A stretch of 64,000 nt of DNA from positions 16,740,349 through 16,804,348 of the forward strand of contig NC_088318.1 in NCBI RefSeq assembly GCF_910592395.1, written 5' to 3'. This DNA is from Lineus longissimus (lineage: Eukaryota; Nemertea; Pilidiophora; Heteronemertea; Lineidae). Below are positions 55,871 through 64,000 of the stretch, piece after piece. The notes beneath the pieces were generated by a model. That model was given only the letters and a program-made list of their open reading frames with translations. It made no database searches and was not told where the DNA came from. The number at the start of each line of letters is the position of its first letter. Positions within the stretch are counted from its first letter, which is position 1. Both the position numbers and the translations under genes were made by a program.

Positions 55871-58800
55871 AAATTGAGATATGTGATCTCTTGCCTATGA
55901 AACATAAGGCAAAAAAATTATGAGAGAACTGATTCAATCAGTATGATTTTCCCATACCAGTTTGTGCGCCGTTTGCCGAAGTAACTGTTGATGAACAAAA
56001 CAAACACAACTGAAAACATGAAGTGGCAATATTGGGGAATGAAAGCATGCTTGGGGAGTCTAATGAAATTCTTCATGCAGTTTGGTGAGAAACTCTTCAA
56101 ATGAGCTGTGAAAGTTTCACCAAACATTTTGCTATCAGACTTCTCACTACACAAATACATGTACATATGCATCCACTACAAAACAACCCTGAATCTGGTA
56201 AAAAATCTCTAAACACTCTGTGTGATTTCATTACAAATCCCACGAGGTAGAACAGTGAGAAATACGATCTGAATTATACATTGGCCGAGCCTTTCATCCT
56301 GATACACCTAACGCTGTCCAAGAATGCAGAAAGAGTCAATTGCCGCTGGTCATCTCGACACCTCTTTGAAGTGAACCCTGTAATCTCAGGCCGACAGCGT
56401 CAGGCAAATAATAGCGATAGTCACTTGCGTTGGTTGAATAACAAGCGATGGCTGTTGGGAATCTATAACTGCCCTGAAATGTCCGCGGTTAGCAGAGATG
56501 ATATTTCTCCCTTCACCACTGGCTGTCTTGGATAGTCCAGTAGCAGGGAGCAGCTGCCACTGGACTAGAACTTGCAGATTCTGTTAGGGCAGGGGAAGAT
56601 CTTTTCTTGGACACATTGGCTGAACCAATCGTTCAGTGTGGCATTGAATTGCATTTCTTGGCCTCACGATCCAGCCTCCAAGAATCTTTTAGTCTATAAT
56701 AGAATCATTAGGTTGTCTATGGAACTATCCCATCACAATTGTCCCAACCACAATTAAGATGGGCCACGATTACCAAATCCTCTTGTCCATCTCATGAGCA
56801 ATCTCAACTATAAATACAGCCTTTGTCAAAAACCCATTAGACAACAATGAAATTTCATGTTTGACAAATCTCCGCACAAAAGCTGCAACCAGGAGAATGG
56901 ACAGAGACACCTCCTGAAATGCCTGCGGTGTGGAGGTCATAAGGAAACCATTTAAACTGTAAACACCTCATTATTTTTGCGTGGAGATTTTCAAAATGAA
57001 ATTCCGCCCTTTTAAAGTGGACATTCACACCTTCTTTATTTGGAGATGTTTCCCTTTTGGGATGGAACCGTTATGCTATAAATAATAGAGTTCAAACTGT
57101 CTACACCTAAAGTGATTCGCATTTGAAAACTGGGCCGAGGGGGCATTGTCATTTTCCACATGCTTGACCCATCACCGCCCTTTTCAAGATGGAAAGGTGA
57201 CTAGGAATTTATTTCTGACAAATAAAGTTCATAAATAAATTGTAAAAATAGAAAAGTGTAGTCAATTTGGCTGCAACTGGCCAGGTGAAAACTATGCACG
57301 AATTCAGAAGCGATGAAATAATTCCCACTTGAAATTCTTGTGCTCTCCAAAATAGCATCAGCAACTGTTGTATCTAGCTTTTGTGCTTTATGACAATTTG
57401 ACTCAACGAATTGAGTGAAAAAGCATTTCCACACGAGTGATGGTCTTGATATGATGTCCGATGTTTTTAATTGCAAGACTTTTGGTCAAATTTGCCACAA
57501 TGGTGCTGCTATGAGCCAAGTGAAAATTAAAATGGAATGTCTCTATCGCTAAATTGACCCAGTAGCACGTCCCGGAGACGAATATCGACCTCGCCAAACC
57601 AATAAAAAATTCCGCCAGCACTTTCACCTGTTTTATTTATAATGAACGAACTTGATATGCGGTAATTAAACCGAGATCAAAATGTCACGACGTCTAAATA
57701 AGCGCGATCGATTCCGTAGCCCTGACGGCAAATCCAATCATAGCTGATGAAAGCGACTTGCACCTCGTGCACTAAGCTTGGTCAATAGCATGGTAACAGT
57801 ATATACCAGGATATGCACGAACGGAATAATCGATCTGCTATGCCGGTACGCATGTATTGAAAATATGAAGAGAATGTATCAATAGCTAAATAGCATGATA
57901 AGGTACGCTAGCTGTTGATATTTATTCATGGGTCAAGAAAATAGAAATGGAATTATACCAAATGCTGTGGTCCAGTTTTGTCATTTGAATATCTTCGACA
58001 CAACAGCAATGTTGAAATTACTTACACAATTGGAAATTTTTCAAATTCAATAACAAATTTCAGATTTTTTTTATCAAACATTGGCAAATGTACTCTACCC
58101 TTGCTAGCTTTGTCTGCCCTCCATGCCATATTTGCTGCATCAGCACAAATACCCACCGCATAAAAAAATGTCCGCCAATCTCCAGACTCTATTAATAATA
58201 ATCATTTTGATTAATGATGTGGATAGAAAAAACTTTGGAGGTTAAAAACAACAGAATGAGTCACTCCCGTACGGATTCAGATCTGTGTCTGAGTTATCGG
58301 CAAACAATGAGGGAATTATAATTTTTTGGTTGTGAGGCTGCTGAGAATAATTACTCTTGGGAAGCTTGATAATTTTTTAAAGTACATGTAGAATATCATC
58401 TATTATGTATTTTCAATGAAGGTTTTCGAAGTCGGACTCTCTCAATGGCTTCCAAATTTGGACCTGGAATCCTAATGCAGACTCTTAGAGTTTCCAAATT
58501 TGCTGTACAAACACATACACATATCTATCTCAATATTTCAGCCGACTTCCTGATTCTCATATTGTAATGTGTCTTTTATACTCTCCCTCTGATCTCCATA
58601 TTATCTCCATATGACGTTTTTATCTCCCTTTCTCTCGTGAGTTGTGTACACAAAGAACTCATCTTGTATCAACACGATCTGTTATATGTCTGCTCTTAGA
58701 GGGATTTTTCTCTCTCTTTTATCTGGAGATTTGAGAAAAAAAAGATATGTGCTTGATGATGGTGTGTGTGAGATATCATTTAACCCTCTGTGAGCACAAG

Positions 58801-59884
58801 ACTAATTTATGCAACTCCAAAAGAATGCAATAATTTCACCTGAAGGTTACTGCTTTCTAATTTGTTTGTTTTTGATTTTGATGAAATTTGGAAATGATAT
58901 GGGAATTCTGATGGAAGATGATTTCGTTGGATTTTTGTCCCTCTCCCAGTTTTCATGGAAAGTAAGCATTTACTGAAACTTACTCCTACTTCGGATGATA
59001 ACAAGTATAGAACCAACTGGTGATGAAAATTCATAGATGTCATTGCCAGTTCCCAGTTCAGGCAGTAAGCCTCCCAAAATGGTTTTGAACACAAATGTGG
59101 CCTGTCACAGCAAGACGAGAGCCACGTCACACAGAAGAGCCTATGAATGACACCAGAAGATAACGGAAGAAATTGATGTACTCAGATTCACAGAAATGAA
59201 TAACCAGTCTGTCTCAACCTGCCAAACACAGAGCGACCTGTGCCAGGGTCTGCTGTGACATGTGACCGATCGCATTTATAGTATGGCTTAAAGTACATGA
59301 CGTAAGGGATTTTGCTTTGACACTTTGATAGATTTCCAGTTCTAGCAGTCATGAGTATGATGCTGAAAAGTACAGCTCTGTGTCCTCATTCAGTCCACGA
59401 GTTAACTTCATCATCCATTAATCAGCTAACAAAATGAGAATCTGCGCAATAATTCATTCAAGATGGCCAAACTGGGATCATAAATTGCCACCTCTTTTTT
59501 CTGTGACAATTAACTGGGATGTTCGCTTCCTGTGGGATTAGCTCCAGACAACAGCCCCTTGTTCATTTCAGTCAAACAAGACAAGGAATCATGTATATCA
59601 TGTGTAGAAAATGCTTAACTAATGTACTTGTTCATTTGTTCAAGTTTGGGTGGATTCAATATTTGACTAATAGGCCATTAAGTGTACAAATGTAATATAT
59701 CTCTGTCGTTACGAAGTTTGCTAATTCGATAGATTTAACATGTCTACAGTTTGTCACAAATTTAGGTGGGGTTTTCAATATATATGAAGGGGATGCTAAT
59801 ATGAAAAGCTGAGAATACTCTGTATTCACCTATCTAAGACCACTTCAACTGTTACTAAGAAATCGACACAATGGCCAGGTTGAA
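55871..59884. other. Non-coding tract
   Basis: No exon recognised. About 57925-58000 carries a partial GAAAATAGAAATG family copy. The 58.5-58.75 kb part is rich in ATCTCC/TCTCTC strings. Nothing else is supported. Confidence 0.4.
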
Positions 59885-60075
59885 ACATGATGATCTGACC
59901 ATTGGACAACTTGGTGTCGTAAACCCGCTGTATATCGAAATTAAACATATTGAATGGCATAGAAGGCCCAAATGAATATTTTGGGGCCTAATTTGAATAT
60001 ATTCAGGAACAGTCTTAGGTCGGTGAAACTAGAGTATATTGCAACATTGCGGTCTGCCTGGGAATCATCTATAAG
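59885..60075 (+). repeat. Dispersed repeat, copy 3 of the 34.6/48.5/59.9-kb family
   Basis: Carries both the CCATTGGACAACTTGGT half shared with 34566-34650 and the GTCTTAGGTCGGTGAAACT AGAGTAT half shared with 48445-48640, so it links the other two copies. Confidence 0.6.
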
Positions 60076-63000
60076 CCCCTTCTCAGCTCAGTCTACGCTA
60101 AAATTAATATTCACAGCTTTTTCATTGACTCCACTAAGAAACATGGCGTCGGCTAGTTTAACATTCATCATCCATCATCTCTGATATTCTTAACAAGTAT
60201 TATGAAAGTTATATGCTATTGTGGTAAGTTTAGAAAGAAACTTATAGGTATTTAAAAAAAACATAGCACACTTATCAAATCTCGGGTCTGTATCATATCA
60301 CAGAAACTGTTTTTTATTCGAAATAAATTGAAACTATGGCTGGTCCTATTATATGCAGCCTGAGCTAATCAATCAGCACAAGATTGAATTGTGCAAAAAA
60401 TAACCCACGCAGAGAATATTTTTTACGACGATGTGACTTCAATATTAGCCATGGCGGTTTGACTCTGATGCTGCAATGCTAGCATCGGTACCATCGGTGC
60501 TATGCATGAGAAATGTACATGGTGCATTAGAAATCCTGCCGGTTTATCTCTAGTTATTGATTTTTGTTACACATGGCTGAGTAGTACATCACACCGCTAT
60601 TGTAGGCTATATCTTCTGAGCTGTCGTCAATGGACTTTGTTCGTTTCAAGCTAGCATTTTGGTGTTGTTTGTACATAAATGTGCAGTTACTTTTTGAAAA
60701 CAAGTGGAAATGTACAGGTTGTTCCTTAAACAACTTTGTGCCATTCTTTTGCGTCTAACAAGGCTTTCTTCCAATGAAAGTATTATTTAATTTCAATTGA
60801 TTTGTATGCCAAAGTTGCTTTGATGCCGACTGAGGCAAGGGAAGGGCATTGATTCCTCGGTAAAAATTCGCTTCAACATGACTCGTTCAAAATACTCTTC
60901 AACTGTTCAATTCAATGTTAACAAGGTCTCAAATGATCAGGTATTCCAATGACTAAGAAAAATACAAATGTATAGGGCTAATTATTGTTCAAATAGCATC
61001 ACATCAATTGAATGATTCGCCCTGGGCTATTTGGGTGAAACTAAATGAAAATAACAAAAGGAATATGAACCTTTAAAGTTATCATTATTTATGAACTGAA
61101 TCCCCGGTTTTGGATTCCGGTACCCAACCCAAACAAACTATCGCTTGAATCTATTGATAAACAATCGATTTATAGGTCTGTATTCAAAAAAATCTCGATA
61201 CCAAGAATGAAGAATTTTCTGGAAGCGATGAAAAAATCTATGAACCTTAACGCTATCAGATTTCTTGTATTTTCCTCAAAATGGCATAAATAGTTTAAAG
61301 AATTCCCAGTATTTGACCTGTCATCAGTTAACGTGTGAAATTGATCTAAGCAAATTCCGATGATCAAGCGGCATTTATTTGTATTGTACTATAATTATCG
61401 AGAACGATATCTAGTTTTGGTATTACCAGACGTGGCTGCGACGAGGTGATGTCGGCAAGTTTTAATGCCAAGTATGGTAAAAATGGTGCCTGATAACATA
61501 AAAAGACAAGAGTCGTGGTTCATCACTGCTCCAAAACATCGACAAATCGATCAGGTAATGAAATTGATAAAAAAACTGATGACAGCAGCAATTCACATTT
61601 TATCTCAAGCTTGACTTCTGTCACTTTTGAGGCAATGTTGTTTCAAATTTAAGCTGCTAAGTTGAGTTTTAGATTACTACTTAGATTACTATTCTGATTG
61701 TAAAAGAAAATATTTGGCTGCAAAAGAAAACTTAATTGAAAAAACTGTTGCAGGGTTGTCAAAAATGCTAATGAAAGTACGCAGTAGTTTCCATTTCACA
61801 ACAACGTTAAACAAAATGACCGCAATATTCTGGGTATTGTACAGTAAATCTGTAAATGTTGGCTGTCTTAATACCATAATTCGCAACCAAATCTCAAAAG
61901 TTGGTAAGTAAATCCAACCATGTATCAATTCATTAGCATTATGTGATCAATTACAGTATAAATGACTTAATTGGTTTTCGTGAGACTCTCATCCTTTTAT
62001 ATTGATATTGCAGACTGGCTATGTGATATTAGATAATCACAGTCAACAGCAACATTTATTATTCAGTGAGTGGTAACAGAGCGTAGTCAGACATTGTGGA
62101 GAATTCATTAATTGCTAGTAAATATAATGAGCCTGGATTACTCGGAGAAAATCCCCATAAATCTCGGTCAAATATTAGCCCAATGAACCAATGGAAGACA
62201 GACGACTTTGTAACCAAAAGCAGACTGACTGTCTAGCGTGCATCTCAAAAATTCGGAACACAAAAGAAGAAGACCCATGAATTTTCAACTTCTAACATCC
62301 TCGATTTTTCTTGTATTTACCAAAACATTTCCCTTTATGTACTTGACAATTCCTGCAACCCCCTCGCCCTCATGTCAGATTCAAAACCGATTTTGTCACT
62401 GACTTCGCTGAAATCTTCCCAGGGTATTTGGAGGTTTGTCAAAAATACTAGAGGCAGTGTCTCAAGCCAGGATCTTTAAACAGTAATCCATTCATCTCCT
62501 TGGTTACGGAAATAGTAAACGCTCTGACGATATGCTTCTTCAAGCCTGAGGAAACGAAGCTTGACAAAACTTTTCCAACAAAACTGGAAAAGCACTCAGA
62601 AAAGTCCTGATATATCCTCGATTAATGCCCAAAAAAGAAAAAAATCTCTTTCAAGTCATGATGTATTCAAGATTTTCTGGGCCCCTTCCTTAGTCAGCTC
62701 ATGATTGAGGCAGCAGTCATAAAAGATGGAAATGCATTCTGTGCATCATTAGCAGGCCATCCCCTAACGTTTCCTGTAGATAATTAGTGAGTCATCTCGT
62801 CCTGATTTGGTGTCTCTCTTGAGAGCCCAACGCAATTCGGTTCCGTTCACATCATCATGGTTTGGGAATTTAACCAATATATCACAAATTGCTTTTCGGT
62901 ATTCCTACCTTTCTAATTCGAATACCTAATTGATGAATTATAATATATTGATTAAGATTCTGATCTTTAACATATTTAACTTGTTATCATACCGCTTGAT

Positions 63001-63252
63001 GCCTACTTGGAAAAAGCGTAGCTCATAACCTATTTCAAGCCACATTTTGAATCAGACTTGCCCATGATTTGACTTTCTCAGGCACCTTTTGACCTGTCAA
63101 GTCCTTGCAATATGCCATCTTGTCCAGCAAAGCTTTTCACTTGCTGCAACACATCATTAGAAGATGCTAGACACATGCCAGAAGTGACAGGTATGCAGAG
63201 AAATTCTGTAGCCCCAGTGGGGAAAATCACATCGCCATTAATGATACAAATT
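60076..63252. other. Non-coding, nothing recognised
   Basis: AT-rich sequence without an exon, RNA gene or repeat that I can support. Confidence 0.4.
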
Positions 63253-63264
63253 GGTAAGGTATGT

Positions 63265-63374
63265 AAAAGCTATGGGGAACACAGCCGGACCTTCGGGCGA
63301 CAAGCAGCTTCATCTCCGCCACAGGACTGAGGTTATAGTACTTAGGCAGGTTGAACGCTGAAGAAGAAGAAGAA
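63265..63374 (+). mobile_element. 110-bp retroposed LINE 3' end with 12-bp target duplication
   Basis: GGTAAGGTATGT occurs immediately before (63253-63264) and after (63375-63386). The insert runs from AAAAGCTATGGGGAACACAG to a GAAGAAGAAGAAGAA tail, and encodes YGEHSRTFGRQAASSPPQD-stop. This is the expected product of target-primed reverse transcription of a severely 5'-truncated LINE with a GAA tail. Relatives: 11638-11747 and possibly 55766-55870. Confidence 0.88.
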
Positions 63375-63549
63375 GGTAAGGTATGTGATGTTGCCATCTC
63401 ATAGCCAGCCTTGCAAGCAATGAATGTTTGACTGCATTCCCATATAGGGCCTTAGGTAGGCTACATTATTTGGCTATGACGGATTCTACCAGAGCACAGA
63501 GCAATGTGACCAGGTCCATATCAGCAAACTTTAAGGAATGCCCTTCTGG

Positions 63550-64000
63550 TATAGCTGATTCAGTACTTCTACTGCCCCCAGAATGTGTCACCAGTATAGC
63601 TGATTCTGTAGTTCTACTGCCCCCAGAATGTGTCACCAGTATAGCTGATTCAGTACTTCTACTGCCCCCAGAATGTGTCACTAGTATAGCTGATTCAGTA
63701 CTTCTACTGCCCCCAGAATGTGTCACCAGTATAGCTGATTCTGTACTTCTACTGCCCCCAGAATGTGTCACTAGTATAGCTGATTCAGTACTTCTACTGC
63801 CCCCAGAATGTGTCACCAGTATAGCTGATTCTGTAGTTCTACTGCCCCCAGAATGTGTCACCAGTATAGCTGATTCAGTACTTCTACTGCCCCCAGAATG
63901 TGTCACCAGTATAGCTGATTCAGTACTTCTACTGCCCCCAGAATGTGTCACCAGTATAGCTGATTCAGTACTTCTACTGCCCCCAGAATGTGTCACCAGT
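63550..64000 (-). repeat. 45-bp minisatellite, 10 units, open on the minus strand
   Basis: The unit of 45 bp (GCTGATTCAGTACTTCTACT, GCCCCCAGAATGTGTCACC, AGTATA) is repeated about 10 times and runs off the window edge. On the minus strand it is open throughout and reads THSGGSRSTESAILV per unit, then ends after a unique tail at 63466. Three positions vary between units; in this frame two are synonymous third-codon changes and one is Ser/Thr. It could be a Ser/Thr-rich coding repeat from a gene beyond the edge, but a 45-bp unit stays open by arithmetic alone. Confidence 0.85.

Noticed and set aside
1-64000. tRNA, rRNA or bacterial-style operon features
   Set aside because: None was recognised by eye on either strand; small RNA genes cannot be excluded without a covariance-model search.

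Overview
The window is nuclear DNA from an animal. Its genes are split by GT-AG introns, non-coding tracts are long, and interspersed elements and satellites are dense. The proteins match animal families. The repeat style (short TA-flanked inverted-repeat elements, CR1/L2-like LINE ends, a CGTCGT-bearing AGCTCACCTC element) suggests a marine invertebrate, either an invertebrate deuterostome or a lophotrochozoan. I cannot name the species.

Layout. (1) 411-1030, + strand: a two-exon C19orf12 homologue. (2) 2.0-3.5 kb: repeat debris, including two LINE 3' ends. (3) 3782-8445, - strand: a ten-exon D-aspartate oxidase-type flavoenzyme, rebuilt to a 337-residue frame ending in a peroxisomal SNL tail. 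(4) 10721-16661, - strand: a fifteen-exon BRD7/BRD9-type bromodomain protein of 740 residues. (5) 17316-19047, + strand: an SLC52A-type riboflavin transporter, head-to-head with the bromodomain gene across about 650 bp that carries NRF1-like and YY1-like motifs. (6) 21981-23054, + strand: a single-coding-exon GT32 (OCH1-like) glycosyltransferase. (7) 23.6-29.4 kb: two large satellites with 90-bp and 91-bp units, separated by a nested transposon and low-information sequence. (8) 30399-31680, + strand: the first coding exon of a large cadherin (signal peptide, cadherin repeats, furin-like site). (9) 31681-64000: no convincing further exon. This is best read as a very long first coding intron of the cadherin gene, or that intron plus intergenic DNA, filled with mobile-element fragments, local duplications and a 45-bp minisatellite at the right edge.

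The genes have unrelated roles (mitochondrial/ER membrane protein, peroxisomal D-amino acid catabolism, chromatin reading, vitamin transport, Golgi glycosylation, cell adhesion), so no joint pathway is implied. The only clear regulatory link is the shared promoter region between the bromodomain and riboflavin transporter genes. I found no convincing new multi-gene system. The most unusual material is structural: two satellites with ordered internal architecture, a transposon nested in a transposon, a retroposed fragment with a clean target-site duplication, and a duplicated exon end with a preserved splice donor in the riboflavin transporter gene. Exon boundaries were placed by hand from splice motifs, phase arithmetic and protein similarity recalled from memory; no search was run.
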